Shown: piece after piece, positions 8,392-18,066 of the stretch
Layout: each line of letters begins with the position of its first letter
Position numbering within the stretch: position 1 is the first letter of the stretch
DNA from: Limnohabitans sp.
GTDB lineage: Bacteria > Pseudomonadota > Gammaproteobacteria > Burkholderiales > Burkholderiaceae_C
Direction: 5' to 3'
Length of the DNA stretch: 48,274 bases
NCBI RefSeq assembly: GCF_030158565.1
Contig: NZ_JAOASQ010000042.1
Location: 1 to 48,274 of the forward strand
Notes under the pieces: generated by a model
Seen by the model: the letters and a program-made list of their open reading frames with translations, nothing else
The model's database searches: none
Told to the model about the DNA's origin: nothing
Made by a program: the position numbers and the translations under genes

Positions 8392-9382
8392 TGTTGGCCT
8401 CCTTTTTCGCGAAGGCGCGGGCCAGCAGACCCAGAATGCCCTTGGGCGCGAAGATGACCAGGGCCACGATGAACAGGCCCATCCACATCTGCCAGTGCTT
8501 GCCGGTGTTGAAGTTGCCGATCGCGGGCAAGTCCTTGAACAGGTGCAGCAGGTACTCGAAGGAGAAGGCCCCGATGATGGCCCCGGCAAAATTGCCCATG
8601 CCGCCCAGGATCACCATCATGATGGCGTGTGCACTCAAGTGGAAACCCATGAGCTCGGGGTTCACGAAGCCGGTCTGCGCGGCCCACAGAAAGCCGGCCA
8701 GCCCAGCCAGGGCGCCAGCCAGGGTGAAAGCCGCCAGCTTGTGGCTGAAGGTGCCAAAGCCCAGGGCCCGCATGCGGTGCTCGTTGACACGGATGCCGGC
8801 CAGCGAGCGGCCAAAGGGGCTCCACAGCACGCGGCGCAGGAACAGGTAGACGGCCACCAGGCAGCCCAGCGTGAAGAAATAGAACACGCGCTTGTTTTCC
8901 AGATCGATCAGCACCGCATCAGGGCGGAAGTTCAGGAAGAGGCCGTCCGAGCCACCGAGAGCCTTGTTGTCGAAAAACACATAGAACACCATCTGTGCAA
9001 AGGCCATGGTGACCATGATGAAGTAGATGCCATGCGTACGCACGACCAGAAAGCCGATGACCAGTGCAGCAAGGGCCGAAGCCCCCACGGCAATCGGCAG
9101 ACTGGCATACAGGCTGATGGGCTCGTTGGCCGGCGTGACAAAGGCCAGCGCGTAGCCGGCAATGCCGAAGTAGGCCGCGTGGCCCAGCGACACCAGGCCG
9201 GTCACGCCCTGCAGAAGATCCAGGCTCATGGCAAAGATGGCCAGGATCATCATGCGGTTGACCATGGACATGTAAAAGTCCGAGCCGACAAAGGGAAAGG
9301 CAGCCAAAGCCAGCAGGCCCAGCACCAGCAACAGCTGGACACTGCGGGGCAGGGTTTCAATGTGAATCTGTGGAGCGCTCAT
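8384..9382 (-). CDS. livM: ABC importer permease, LivM type
   Basis: The 332-residue membrane protein has about nine or ten hydrophobic segments and the LivM signature GVTGLVSLGHAAYFGIAGY near residue 70. The start at 9382 was chosen because the longer frame is a hydrophilic, Cys-rich translation that overlaps livH. It forms the membrane channel together with LivH. Its stop overlaps livG. Confidence 0.86.
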   Translation of the reverse strand: MSAPQIHIETLPRSVQLLLVLGLLALAAFPFVGSDFYMSMVNRMMILAIFAMSLDLLQGVTGLVSLGHAAYFGIAGYALAFVTPANEPISLYASLPIAVGASALAALVIGFLVVRTHGIYFIMVTMAFAQMVFYVFFDNKALGGSDGLFLNFRPDAVLIDLENKRVFYFFTLGCLVAVYLFLRRVLWSPFGRSLAGIRVNEHRMRALGFGTFSHKLAAFTLAGALAGLAGFLWAAQTGFVNPELMGFHLSAHAIMMVILGGMGNFAGAIIGAFSFEYLLHLFKDLPAIGNFNTGKHWQMWMGLFIVALVIFAPKGILGLLARAFAKKEANNE

Positions 9383-9389
9383 GGGGTTC

Positions 9390-10253
9390 TCACTGCTTGA
9401 AGAGGCCTTCGGGCTTGTACAACAGCACCGCGGCCATGAGCACATAGACCAGCATGCCCGAGACTTGCGGCAGCAGCACCTTGCCGAAGGTGTCCACAAG
9501 ACCGACCAGCAGCGCCGAAATCAGGGCGCCGCGCACCGAGCCGATGCCGCCGATCACCACCACGACAAAGCACATGATCAGCACCTGTGAGCCCATATTG
9601 GGGTAGACGCTGGAAATCGGTGCGGCGATCATGCCGGCGATCGAGGCCAGTCCTACGCCCAGAGCAAACACCACCGCGTGGATGAGCTTGATGTTCACCC
9701 CCAGCGCTTCGGTCATCTCGTGGTTGAAAGCGCCCGCACGGATCTTCATACCCAGGCGGGTCTTAGAAATCAGCAGGTATAAGCCCAGAGCCAGCAGCAG
9801 GCAGATGCCCGACATGAAGAGCCGGTAGATCGGGTACGACAGCGTGTCGGTCAGCGCAATCGAGGCCGACAGCGCCTCGGGCACCTGCAGGCCGTGCACA
9901 TCGTCGCCCCAAAGCATGGATCGCAGTTCCTCAAACACATAGATCAGGCCAAAGGTCAGCAGCACCTGGTCAAGGTGATCGCGGTGGTAGAAGTAACGGA
10001 ACAGCACTTTCTCCAGCAGCAGGCCGAAGGCCACCGACAGCGCGGTGCCGACGATGATGGCCAGGGTGAAGCTACCCAGCATGCCAGCCAGTGACCAGGC
10101 CAGGTAAGCCCCCAGCATGTAAAAGCTGCCGTGGGCCAGGTTGACCACGCCCATGATGCCGAAGATCAGGGTGAGGCCAGCGGCCAGCATGAACAGCAAC
10201 AGGCCGTATTGCACGCTGTTGAGGAGCTGGATCAAAAAATTGACGAAGTCCAT
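9390..10253 (-). CDS. livH: ABC importer permease, LivH type
   Basis: This 287-residue hydrophobic protein shows the LivH pattern, including GVVNLAHGSFYMLGAY near residue 34 and IGGIGSVRGAL near 235. It lies seven bases upstream of livM and about 100 bp after the substrate-binding protein gene. It is the partner permease of LivM. Confidence 0.87.
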   Translation of the reverse strand: MDFVNFLIQLLNSVQYGLLLFMLAAGLTLIFGIMGVVNLAHGSFYMLGAYLAWSLAGMLGSFTLAIIVGTALSVAFGLLLEKVLFRYFYHRDHLDQVLLTFGLIYVFEELRSMLWGDDVHGLQVPEALSASIALTDTLSYPIYRLFMSGICLLLALGLYLLISKTRLGMKIRAGAFNHEMTEALGVNIKLIHAVVFALGVGLASIAGMIAAPISSVYPNMGSQVLIMCFVVVVIGGIGSVRGALISALLVGLVDTFGKVLLPQVSGMLVYVLMAAVLLYKPEGLFKQ

Positions 10254-10350
10254 AAATAATCAGAGCAAATGCCCTTTCATATGCCTCAATGCGGGAGGGG
10301 AGAGCTGCACAACAAAACTCCCCCCCCCTTCCTGTGGGTGCGGTCAGGAA

Positions 10351-11541
10351 TTACAAGCGGCAGCCAGCGCCTGAGTCGGCCAAGGCTTTGGCGGCCACGC
10401 CAATCACCTTGTTTTCCTTGCCGACAACCTGGCGCAGGTACATGTCCTGCACCGGGTTGTGGGACTTGCTCATGCTCCACTTGCCGCGTGGGCTGTCGAT
10501 GGTTGCGCCTTCCATCGCTTTGTAGAGCTCGCCCTTCTTACTCAGATCGCCCTTGACGGCATTGGCGCCCTGGATCAGCAGCAGGCCGGTGTCGTAGCCT
10601 TGCACGGCGTACACGTCGGGCTGCATCTTGAAGGTCTTGGCATAGGCCAGGCGGAACTCGTTGTTGCGCTTGGTCTCGATGCCATCACCGTAGTGCAGGG
10701 TGGTCAGTACGCCTTCGGCAGCGGGACCGGCGGCATCGATCACGCCTTCGGTCAGGAAGCCGGAGCCGTACAGCGGGATTTTGTCCTTGAGCCCTGCAGC
10801 CGCGTAGTCTTTCATGAACTTGGCAGCACCACCACCCGCGAAGAAGCAGGCCACGGCGTCGGGTTTGAGGGCGGCGATTTCGGTCAGAAGGGCCTGGAAC
10901 TCGACGTTGGGGAAGGGCAGACCGAGCTCCTTGATGATCGTGCCGCCGGCCTTGGTGTAGCTTTCCTTGAAGCCTTCATAGGCCTCGTCGCCGGCTGCGT
11001 ATTTCCAGGAAATCCATACTGCCTTCTTGTGGCCGCGCTTGACCATGGCTTCACCGAGCGCCATGGTCGGCTGGCTGTTGGTGAAGCTTGTGCGGAAGAC
11101 GTTGGGCGCGCACTGCGCGCGCGTGGCGATGTGTACACCAGCGTTGGGGATCAGGTTGAGCACGCCGCTCTCGCGCGCCACGCGGTGGATGCCCATCTGC
11201 ACGCCCGAATGCACGGTACCGATTAGCACATCCACCTTGTCGCGCTGCACCAGCTTGTTGGCGTTTTCAATGGCCTTGGCCGGTTCGGATTCATCGTCCA
11301 CCTTGAACCATTCGATCTCGCGGCCGCCGAGCTTGCCGCCCTGTTCGTTGATGGCCATGCGCACGCCGTTTTCAATGGCCACGCCCAGCTGTGCGAAGGT
11401 GCCGGTGTAGGGCAGCATGAAGCCGACGCGGATCTTGCCGCTTTGCGCGAGCGCATGCTGCGGAACAAGCAGGCCAGAAGCGGCGGTGCCTATGAGGGCT
11501 GCGCCCTGGCTGAGCATCTGGCGGCGATTGAGTTGTGTCAT
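10351..11541 (-). CDS. Periplasmic substrate-binding protein of the Liv-type importer
   Basis: This 396-residue protein starts with a Tat-like signal (NRRQMLSQGAAL, hydrophobic to about residue 32, AQ-type cleavage). The mature part begins KIRVGFMLPYTGTFAQLG, the usual start of LivJ/K-type binding proteins (Peripla_BP_6). It captures the substrate outside the inner membrane for LivHMGF. Since it stands between fumarylpyruvate hydrolase and the permeases in a salicylate operon, an aromatic acid is a better guess than an amino acid. Confidence 0.85.
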   Translation of the reverse strand: MTQLNRRQMLSQGAALIGTAASGLLVPQHALAQSGKIRVGFMLPYTGTFAQLGVAIENGVRMAINEQGGKLGGREIEWFKVDDESEPAKAIENANKLVQRDKVDVLIGTVHSGVQMGIHRVARESGVLNLIPNAGVHIATRAQCAPNVFRTSFTNSQPTMALGEAMVKRGHKKAVWISWKYAAGDEAYEGFKESYTKAGGTIIKELGLPFPNVEFQALLTEIAALKPDAVACFFAGGGAAKFMKDYAAAGLKDKIPLYGSGFLTEGVIDAAGPAAEGVLTTLHYGDGIETKRNNEFRLAYAKTFKMQPDVYAVQGYDTGLLLIQGANAVKGDLSKKGELYKAMEGATIDSPRGKWSMSKSHNPVQDMYLRQVVGKENKVIGVAAKALADSGAGCRL

Positions 11542-11591
11542 GGTTGTCTCCTGTTAAAAAAATTGAAGATTCACTGCAATTTCACAAAAGT

Positions 11592-12293
11592 TCATTCGGC
11601 AGGGCCGATGGTTAGAGCAATTTCAGCCACGCCTTCTACGCGGCCAGTGATCTTGTCGCCCGGCACCACAGCGCCCACGCCTTCGGGTGTGCCGGTGTAG
11701 ATCAGGTCGCCGGGTTGCAGGTGGTAGTAGGTGGACAGGTCGGCGATGATTTCGCGGATGTTCCAGATCAGCTTGTCCACGTCGGACGACTGCTTGGTGG
11801 CACCGTTGACTTCGAGCGCGATGGCGCCTTTCTCGATCACCACGCCGGGCATGGGCACGATCTCGGTGCAGACGGAACCCTGTTCGATGTCCTTGCCGGT
11901 GTCCCAGGGGCGGCCCTTGTCGCGCGCCACCAGCTGCAGATCACGGCGGGTCATGTCCAGACCGGCGGCGTAGCCGTAGACCAGTTCATGCGCGTTAGCT
12001 TCGCTCACGCGAAAACCCGATTTGCCAATCGCCAGCACCAGTTCCATTTCAAAGTGGTAGTTGTTGGTGCGTGGCGGGTAGGCCACTGTGGAGCCGCTGT
12101 CCACCAGGGTCTGGGGCGACTTGGTGAAGTAGAAGGCCTGCTCGACAGACTTGTCCACCGGACGGCCCATTTCGACGGCGTGTGCATGGTAGTTGCGGCC
12201 TACGCAGAAGATGCGGTTGATCGGGAAGCGTTCGGTTTTGCCGCAGATGGGCAGGGACTGGACGGCAGGGGGATTGAAGAGGTAGGAAGTCAT
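11592..12293 (-). CDS. nagK: Fumarylpyruvate hydrolase
   Basis: This 233-residue member of the fumarylacetoacetate hydrolase family cleaves fumarylpyruvate to fumarate and pyruvate, the last step of the gentisate pathway. Visible family features are [11 protein letters not shown] near residue 29, the metal ligands in [10 protein letters not shown], and [13 protein letters not shown]. It starts six bases after the gentisate dioxygenase stop. Confidence 0.87.
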   Translation of the reverse strand: MTSYLFNPPAVQSLPICGKTERFPINRIFCVGRNYHAHAVEMGRPVDKSVEQAFYFTKSPQTLVDSGSTVAYPPRTNNYHFEMELVLAIGKSGFRVSEANAHELVYGYAAGLDMTRRDLQLVARDKGRPWDTGKDIEQGSVCTEIVPMPGVVIEKGAIALEVNGATKQSSDVDKLIWNIREIIADLSTYYHLQPGDLIYTGTPEGVGAVVPGDKITGRVEGVAEIALTIGPAE

Positions 12294-12298
12294 GTGGT

Positions 12299-13336
12299 TT
12301 ATCCGCGGTTCTCGTAAACACCCAGCTTGCGGTGCAGCGGGGATTCATCGGCAATGAAGACAAAGGAGGGTTGATCGGCGCGCAAGTTTCTGAGGGTCAC
12401 GGCTTCGTAACCCGGAGCGCAGCAGGTGTCGGCTTCGACCATGCTGAACGTCTTATCGGCGATGGCCGCTTCGACCTGGCCTTCGATGACGTGGAACACC
12501 TGGGCGGGCGAGCGAGCCGGCAGGCGCAGGCTCTGGCCCGGGCGCAGCATCAGGGCGTAAAAGCCCAGGATGTTCTCGGCGTCGCCACCGGTTTCGGGGT
12601 TGATGTAGGTGACCTGCACGCATTCTTGCCCAGGCTCGTCGGCAGCCAGGGCCAGCAACGCGGCTCGGGTGTCTGCCCACGGGTAACGCAGCATCGGGTA
12701 TGCCTTGCTGGTGCGCTCAAACATGCGGGTGGGTGCTACGCCGGCGCGGACGTTCTGGACATCGCCCCGGCCGGGGACGATCGTCTGGCGGTCACCGTTG
12801 ATGTGGTAGCTCGCCTCCATGTAATAGACCAGGGGCAGATCGAGGACATCGAGCCAGACCACTGGGTCGGTACCGTCGTGGCCGTGCTCGTGCCACAGGC
12901 CGGTGGGGGTCAGGATCAGGTCACCGCGGCTCATGGGGCATTTCTCGCCGTTCACCGTGGTGTAGGCGCCTTCGCCTTCGACGATCATGCGCACCGCATT
13001 CGGTGTGTGGCGGTGGCTGGGCGCCCATTCGTTGGGCAAGAGAAGTTGCATCCCCAGGTACATCGCGGGGCTGGCCTTCATGTTCTCCAGGCCGTGGCCG
13101 GGGTTGGCCAGCACCAGCACGCGGCGCTCTGCTTTCTCAATTGGGGTGAGCTCGCCCGCCTGCAGCAGCAAGGGTTTGAGCGTGCTGTAGGCCCAGTGCG
13201 TGGGTTGGGTCTGGCGCGTGGGAACCTTGGGCGGCAGCACGGCGCGCAGGCTGGGCCACAGGGGCACCAGGTTCAGATCGCGCAGGTCCTGCACGTATTG
13301 CTTGGGCAAGTCTTCAAGTCGTCCAAGATCACTCAT
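12299..13336 (-). CDS. nagI: Gentisate 1,2-dioxygenase
   Basis: This 345-residue bicupin Fe(II) enzyme opens the gentisate ring between C1 and C2 to give maleylpyruvate. The first cupin has the iron-binding block [15 protein letters not shown] with [10 protein letters not shown] behind it; the second cupin is degenerate in His, as in the family. It sits between the ferredoxin reductase gene and fumarylpyruvate hydrolase in the expected nag order. Confidence 0.9.
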   Translation of the reverse strand: MSDLGRLEDLPKQYVQDLRDLNLVPLWPSLRAVLPPKVPTRQTQPTHWAYSTLKPLLLQAGELTPIEKAERRVLVLANPGHGLENMKASPAMYLGMQLLLPNEWAPSHRHTPNAVRMIVEGEGAYTTVNGEKCPMSRGDLILTPTGLWHEHGHDGTDPVVWLDVLDLPLVYYMEASYHINGDRQTIVPGRGDVQNVRAGVAPTRMFERTSKAYPMLRYPWADTRAALLALAADEPGQECVQVTYINPETGGDAENILGFYALMLRPGQSLRLPARSPAQVFHVIEGQVEAAIADKTFSMVEADTCCAPGYEAVTLRNLRADQPSFVFIADESPLHRKLGVYENRG

Positions 13337-13383
13337 GTCAATGTCCGTGGTGTGAATTTTTAGGGAAATGTCTCTGTTCTGAC

Positions 13384-14412
13384 TTATTTGTCTGCAGAGG
13401 AGGTGAACGAGTCCGCATAGAACTCTTCCTGCGGCAATCCTGCCTTGGTGGTGTAGTCCCGTTGTGCAGACTCAATCACGACGGGAGCGCCGCATGCATA
13501 AACCTGAAAATTTGATAAATCGGGGTGATCTTCCAAAACAGCCTGATGAACAAATCCTGTGCGGCCTTTCCAGTTGTCGGATGCTTCTGCGTTGGAAATG
13601 ACGGGGACGTATGTCAGGTTTGGCATGGCAGCGCATTGCGCTTCAACCCATTGCGACATGTAGAGATCGTCAGGACGACGTCCTCCCCAGTACAGGGTGG
13701 CCGACCGCTTGATTCCCTGATGCTGCATATGTTCAATCAAGGCCTTGATCGGGGCAAAACCCGTACCTGATGCCAGCAAGACCATGGGTTTATCCGAATC
13801 TTCCCGCAGGTAAAAGCTGCCATAGGGCCCCTCGGCCCTTAGGACATCTTTCTCCTTCATGGTCGAGAAAACCTGATCAGTGAATTTGCCGCCTGGCATG
13901 TGACGGATATGCAACTCAATCTGGGGACTTTGCTCCAGTTTGTGAGGAGCATTGGCCATGCTGTAGCTGCGGCGTGTGCCGTCACGCAGAATGAACTCGA
14001 TGTACTGGCCAGCTCTGAACTTCAAGGGTTCAGTCCCCGGCAACTGCAATCTCATCACCATGACGTCATGGGAGACCTTTTCAAGGCTAACCACACGCAC
14101 GGGCATCTTTTTGACGGGAAGTCCGCCTTCTTTGGAAACCAGTCTGGATTCAAGCACCACATCACTTAGCGCAGTTGCGCAGCATGTCAGCACGAACCCT
14201 TGAGCCTCCTCATCTTCTGACAATGCCTTGTCTTGGTGCGGACCATGGACGACGGTGCCGGAAACCTTTTTGCATTTGCAAGATCCGCATGCGCCATCCT
14301 TGCATCCGTATGGCAAACCAATGCCTTGTCGAATGCCGGCGGCGAGCAAGGTTTCGTTAGCCTCATTGCGGAAGTGGAGCCCACTGGGCTCCACCGAAAT
14401 TTGAAAACTCAT
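13384..14412 (-). CDS. nagAa: Ferredoxin reductase of salicylate 5-hydroxylase
   Basis: This 342-residue electron-transfer protein has an N-terminal plant-type [2Fe-2S] domain (YGCKDGACGSC near 35, fourth Cys near 75), an FAD domain (RRSYSMANAP near 149) and an NAD domain (LASGTGFAPI near 210). It passes electrons from NADH to the ferredoxin that feeds the oxygenase. The gene stands 16 bp after the ferredoxin gene. Confidence 0.85.
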   Translation of the reverse strand: MSFQISVEPSGLHFRNEANETLLAAGIRQGIGLPYGCKDGACGSCKCKKVSGTVVHGPHQDKALSEDEEAQGFVLTCCATALSDVVLESRLVSKEGGLPVKKMPVRVVSLEKVSHDVMVMRLQLPGTEPLKFRAGQYIEFILRDGTRRSYSMANAPHKLEQSPQIELHIRHMPGGKFTDQVFSTMKEKDVLRAEGPYGSFYLREDSDKPMVLLASGTGFAPIKALIEHMQHQGIKRSATLYWGGRRPDDLYMSQWVEAQCAAMPNLTYVPVISNAEASDNWKGRTGFVHQAVLEDHPDLSNFQVYACGAPVVIESAQRDYTTKAGLPQEEFYADSFTSSADK

Positions 14413-14428
14413 GGTGATTGATCGATCT

Positions 14429-14743
14429 TCAAGTCACCAGGTTCAGAAAAACCCGGCCGTTTTCAATCTTGACTGGCCAGGATTTGACTGGTTCAGTGGC
14501 GGGGCCGCAGGTGACGGTGCCATCACGCACATCGAACAAGGCCTGATGAAAGGGGCATTCCACCATGTGGCCCTCAACAAAGCCGTCGCACAGCTTGGCA
14601 TTGCCATGGCTGCACAGGTTGTCAATGGCATAAACGCCGTCTTCCAGCTTGAACACCGCAATGTCATGGCCTTCAGGTGCCACGGCGATGCCAGCGCCTT
14701 CAAACAGGTCGGCTTCAGAGCCGACATCGGTCCAGTTGCTCAT
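14429..14743 (-). CDS. nagAb: Rieske ferredoxin of salicylate 5-hydroxylase
   Basis: The 104-residue protein carries a single Rieske [2Fe-2S] site, CSHGNAKLCDGF then CPFHQALFD, giving the Cys-X-His and Cys-X2-His ligands. It shuttles electrons from the reductase to the oxygenase. The ATG at 14743 follows the nagH stop by two bases and gives the normal NagAb length. Confidence 0.87.
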   Translation of the reverse strand: MSNWTDVGSEADLFEGAGIAVAPEGHDIAVFKLEDGVYAIDNLCSHGNAKLCDGFVEGHMVECPFHQALFDVRDGTVTCGPATEPVKSWPVKIENGRVFLNLVT

Positions 14744-14745
14744 GA

Positions 14746-15219
14746 TCAAATCGGGTAGATGATGGAGTTGGGGATCATTTCGCTGTCATAGACGCAGATG
14801 CGTTCGGCGAATTTGAAGCCCTCGGGGGTTTGAACGATGGTGTCGATGTAGCGGCCCACGTTGAACACCGTGCTTTCCTTGTCGTATTTGGTGCGGAAGA
14901 CGGCGTAGTTGGCCTCGCTGTGGATGCGCCCCTCTTCAACCTTACGCACCATCGGTGCCCCGACCACATGACGCTGGTAGTAAGGGTCGTGGTAGATGGT
15001 TTCGGTGATGCCATAGACGCGGTCCTTGAGCATGCCTTTGCTGGTCAAGAACAATGTGGCCAAGGGAAAGCCGCGCTCATGGTTCTCGCGAGGCTGCACT
15101 TTGTAAACACACTGCTCTGTGAAAAACTCAGGCCACTGGTCCCAGTGGCCACTGTCCACCGCGATCGCGTAATCGGCATAAAGTTGCTGAATACCAAACC
15201 AGGTTTGCAAGTCCACCAT
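14746..15219 (-). CDS. nagH: Salicylate 5-hydroxylase small (beta) subunit
   Basis: This 157-residue protein has the cone-shaped SnoaL/NTF2-like fold sequence of ring-hydroxylating dioxygenase beta subunits (Tyr-rich N-terminal helix, [12 protein letters not shown] near 25). It stabilises the oxygenase hexamer and has no cofactor. The ATG at 15219 lies two bases after the nagG stop, so the two are coupled. Confidence 0.85.
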   Translation of the reverse strand: MVDLQTWFGIQQLYADYAIAVDSGHWDQWPEFFTEQCVYKVQPRENHERGFPLATLFLTSKGMLKDRVYGITETIYHDPYYQRHVVGAPMVRKVEEGRIHSEANYAVFRTKYDKESTVFNVGRYIDTIVQTPEGFKFAERICVYDSEMIPNSIIYPI

Positions 15220-15221
15220 GA

Positions 15222-16487
15222 TCAATCTCCCATCACCTTGCGCCAGTATTCGTACATGCCACGGATCAAGGTCTCCGTGACCATGTGATCGGTCTCGCCC
15301 ACGTCGCGACCACCCAATTCCACCAGTGCGCGATGGTCTTGCTTGGTTTCAAAAGCGTCTTGGGAGAACTCAATCACTTCGCCGTCGTCGGCAGACACAA
15401 AGCCTGCCGGGCCAAACAGGTTGGCCTGACGCAGTCGGCGGGTCGTCATTTCCGGGGTGTCGTCCTCAAACCCGAAATGTGTCCATACAAAGTCAAAGGC
15501 GCCGTGGCCATCGGGCTGGATGTGGCGGGTGGACACGCTGTTGACCTGTTGCTGGAAGATCACGCTGGGAAAAAGCGTCATCATCACGGCGGTGGGCATC
15601 TGATCACCCATGCGCCACCACTCTTCAGGCACGATGTCCAGAAAGCTGGGGTCGTTAAGCTGCATGCTTTCCTTGAAGCTGCTGACCTGTGTCACTTGCG
15701 CCTTGTCGCCACTGGCCTGACCGCCTGTGCCGCGGGTCGATATCATGGCTGCGTGGCGATGGTGTGCGTCCATGCGCAATTCCGACTTGTTGTCTGCACG
15801 CCAGAGACCAAAAGTCACAAACCAGGTGTGCAGCAAGCCCGGGTGATAGGGGTCCTTGATGTTTTCCTGCATGAGCTTCCAGTTGCCGGGAATGCGCTGG
15901 CGGTTGTAGCCCAGGATGGTCAGCTTACGGCCGTTGAAGAGACGGTCAAAGTACTTCAGGATGGTGGGCCCCATGTAGTCTTCGAGCGACTCGACACTCT
16001 GGTCGAAAGAGGCAAAGATCACACCGCCACGCGTTGCGACTTTGAGTTGGGTCAGACCGTGGTCTTTGGGATCAAAGTCTGCCGGCATGCCGCCATTGAC
16101 TTTGCCGTCCTGGCGCACGCCTCGGCGGAAGGGAACACCTTGCAGCTTGCCGTCCAGGGCATAGCTCCACTGGTGGTAGGGGCAAACCAGTTCCTTTTTG
16201 TTGCCATGGCGCTCACGGCAGAAGGCCATGCCACGGTGGGCACACACGTTTTCCACCACATGAATCTGACCATCCTGGCTGCGGGTCAAGATCACCGAAC
16301 GTTCGCCGATGACCGTACGTTTGAAGTCACCAGGATTCGGAATCTCGGCTTCCAGGCCCACATATGACCAGTGGTTTTTATAAAAAAGCCGCTCCAGTTC
16401 CTTTTTGTGGCTGTCCTCATTGGTGTAAACGGCGAAAGGCACACGGCTGGTGTCGTTCCTTTCCCAGTGAATGGCTTGCTCTTGCAT
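15222..16487 (-). CDS. nagG: Salicylate 5-hydroxylase large (alpha) subunit, Rieske oxygenase
   Basis: This 421-residue oxygenase component would hydroxylate salicylate at C5 to gentisate. The Rieske site reads CAHRGMAFC...CPYHQW near residues 83-106, and the mononuclear iron site reads DPYHPGLLH (Asp-X2-His-X4-His) near 210. The start at 16487 has GAGGAG just upstream. The downstream gentisate genes and NahR-like regulator support salicylate; anthranilate or 3-hydroxybenzoate-type substrates are less likely alternatives. Confidence 0.87.
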   Translation of the reverse strand: MQEQAIHWERNDTSRVPFAVYTNEDSHKKELERLFYKNHWSYVGLEAEIPNPGDFKRTVIGERSVILTRSQDGQIHVVENVCAHRGMAFCRERHGNKKELVCPYHQWSYALDGKLQGVPFRRGVRQDGKVNGGMPADFDPKDHGLTQLKVATRGGVIFASFDQSVESLEDYMGPTILKYFDRLFNGRKLTILGYNRQRIPGNWKLMQENIKDPYHPGLLHTWFVTFGLWRADNKSELRMDAHHRHAAMISTRGTGGQASGDKAQVTQVSSFKESMQLNDPSFLDIVPEEWWRMGDQMPTAVMMTLFPSVIFQQQVNSVSTRHIQPDGHGAFDFVWTHFGFEDDTPEMTTRRLRQANLFGPAGFVSADDGEVIEFSQDAFETKQDHRALVELGGRDVGETDHMVTETLIRGMYEYWRKVMGD

Positions 16488-16585
16488 GGCGTCTCCTCTT
16501 GAAAACTTGACGCAGATCATGCTGGCATCACACAATTAAGTAAACTGGATTTTTGGTATAATTAAAATTCATAAATCAAATAATT
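16488..16585. promoter_or_regulatory. Divergent promoter region of the nag operon and its LysR regulator
   Basis: This 98-bp gap separates nagG (minus) from the LysR gene (plus), the classic target of a LysR activator. A perfect TATAAT (16557-16562) stands 24 bp before the regulator start. An AT-rich imperfect inverted repeat (ATAATT ... AATTAT) spans about 16558-16587, and ATGC-TG-GCAT (16518-16527 area) forms another small dyad nearer nagG. Which dyad binds the regulator is not decided by the sequence. Confidence 0.5.
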
Positions 16586-17521
16586 ATGGACATCTCCCGG
16601 CTCGATCTGAACTTGTTGGTGGTGTTTCACCACCTGCTGCTGCTCAAGCGTGTTTCGGCGGTTGCCCAAACTCTGGGGATGAGCCAGCCTGCGGTCAGCA
16701 GCGCCTTGGGGCGTTTGCGGGCCAGTTTGGGCGATGAGCTTTTCCTGAGAACCCAGGGCGGCATGGAACCCACACCCTATGCGCTGCAACTAGCGGAGCC
16801 CGTTGCGATTGCTCTTGACGGCCTGCAACAGGCATTGAACGTTCGCGCAGCCTTCGATCCCGCCAACAGTACCCGCAGCTTCACGATTGCGATGACCGAT
16901 GTTGGGGAGATGTATTTCCTTCCGGTGTTGGTGGATGAGTTGTCATCCATTGCACCCGAGGTAACCCTGAAAGTGGTCAGCGTCACGCACCCTTCGCTCA
17001 AGGAAGACATGTCGACCGGCCGAATCGATTTGGCCATGGGACTGCTGCCCCAGTTGCAGGCGGGCTTCTATCAACAGGCACTGTTTCACCAAAAGTACAT
17101 CTGTTTGATGCGCAAATCGCATCCACTTGAACTCAAGCACAGACTCACCCTCAGTGCTTTCACCGAGGCTGAGCACGTGCGAATCGTGGCAGCTGGCACT
17201 GGCCACGGGCGGGTGGATGTGGCACTAGATAAGGAAGGGTTGCGCCGGAAATTTCGGCTCACCGTTCCACACTATGTCGCCTTAGGGGATGTGTTGAAAC
17301 ATTCGAACCTAATTGCGACGGTGCCCGAGCGATTTGCCGACCGTATTCTCAAACCCTTTGATCTGGTCAAGCGCGATTTGCCCATCGAGGTTGATCAAAG
17401 CGCGATCCACCAGTTCTGGCACGGCCGTTTGCACAGAGATCCTGGCCACCAGTGGCTACGACAATACATCAGCAAGCGTTTCGGGGATGGTAAAACACCA
17501 TACGATGAGCGACCAATCTGA
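16586..17521 (+). CDS. nagR: LysR-family activator, NahR/NagR-like
   Basis: This 311-residue LysR regulator has an N-terminal winged HTH (RLDLNLLVVFHHLL, MSQPAVSSALGRLR) and a substrate-binding domain containing AMTDVGEMYFLP and AAGTGHG, segments that I recall in the same places in NahR, the salicylate-responsive activator. It is divergent from the salicylate 5-hydroxylase operon, so activation by salicylate or a close analogue and autorepression are likely. The start codon lies in the AT-rich dyad. Confidence 0.83.
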   Translation: MDISRLDLNLLVVFHHLLLLKRVSAVAQTLGMSQPAVSSALGRLRASLGDELFLRTQGGMEPTPYALQLAEPVAIALDGLQQALNVRAAFDPANSTRSFTIAMTDVGEMYFLPVLVDELSSIAPEVTLKVVSVTHPSLKEDMSTGRIDLAMGLLPQLQAGFYQQALFHQKYICLMRKSHPLELKHRLTLSAFTEAEHVRIVAAGTGHGRVDVALDKEGLRRKFRLTVPHYVALGDVLKHSNLIATVPERFADRILKPFDLVKRDLPIEVDQSAIHQFWHGRLHRDPGHQWLRQYISKRFGDGKTPYDERPI

Positions 17522-17582
17522 CACCCATCGATTGTGATGAGAATCCTCCATCCCATTTCTCTCAAACCAGAGGAGCCCTTTG

Positions 17583-18028
17583 ATGTCAAACTTCGCTCAG
17601 CAAATTAAAGGTGAGATCAGCCCCATTGCCCGCAAAGAAGTGCGTGCTGAAACTCAGGACCTGAAAAAAGCATCAGCCCAGTACCGCTCTGAGATTGCGG
17701 CACTCAGGCGCCGAATCGTCAGCTTGGAAGCGGCCGTCAAGAAAGCTCCTAGTGGGTATCCTCAGAAACCTGAAGCAGTGGACAAGGGTGGCGATTCCCC
17801 ATCGCTGCGATTCCGAGTTGCCGGCTTTGCTGCGTTGCGCAAAAAGCTGGGCATCAGTGCAGCTGAAATGGGCAAGCTGTTGGGTGTCTCCGCACAAAGC
17901 AAAGCGTGTATCACTGGGAAACAGGAAAGACCAAGCCCCGTGCAAGCCAGCTGGCCGCTATCTCTGCCGTGCGCAAGATGGGCAAGAAGGAAGTGGCTGC
18001 CAAGCTGAGTCAGGCTGATGAAACCTGA
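17583..18028 (+). pseudogene. Coiled-coil/HTH DNA-binding protein gene broken by a 5-bp duplication
   Basis: The gene begins MSNFAQQIKGEIS, with AGGAG seven bases upstream, runs through a charged coiled-coil (about 20-60) and enters an XRE-like HTH (LRKKLGISAAEMGKLLGVSAQS). There AAAGC at 17897-17901 is repeated at 17902-17906, shifting the frame. Removing one copy restores QSVYHWETGKTKPRASQL and a good end at the TGA 18026-18028, giving about 146 residues. As it stands the frame stops at 18008 with an unrelated tail. Intact relatives occur next to HU genes in related bacteria as I remember. A sequencing error is the alternative. Confidence 0.8.
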
Positions 18029-18066
18029 TCTGCCAGAATGCTATCCTCATAACCAAGGAGATCTGA

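Noticed and set aside
8348..9400. Long plus-strand frame of 350 codons opposite livM
   Set aside because: It is rich in Gln, His and Arg without hydrophobic core and is exactly antisense to clear membrane-transporter genes; a shadow frame in GC-rich DNA.
12332..13363. Plus-strand frame of 343 codons opposite gentisate dioxygenase
   Set aside because: Antisense to a clearly conserved enzyme and without its own ribosome site or family features.
15285..16367. Plus-strand frame of 360 codons opposite nagG
   Set aside because: Shadow of the Rieske oxygenase gene; no independent support.
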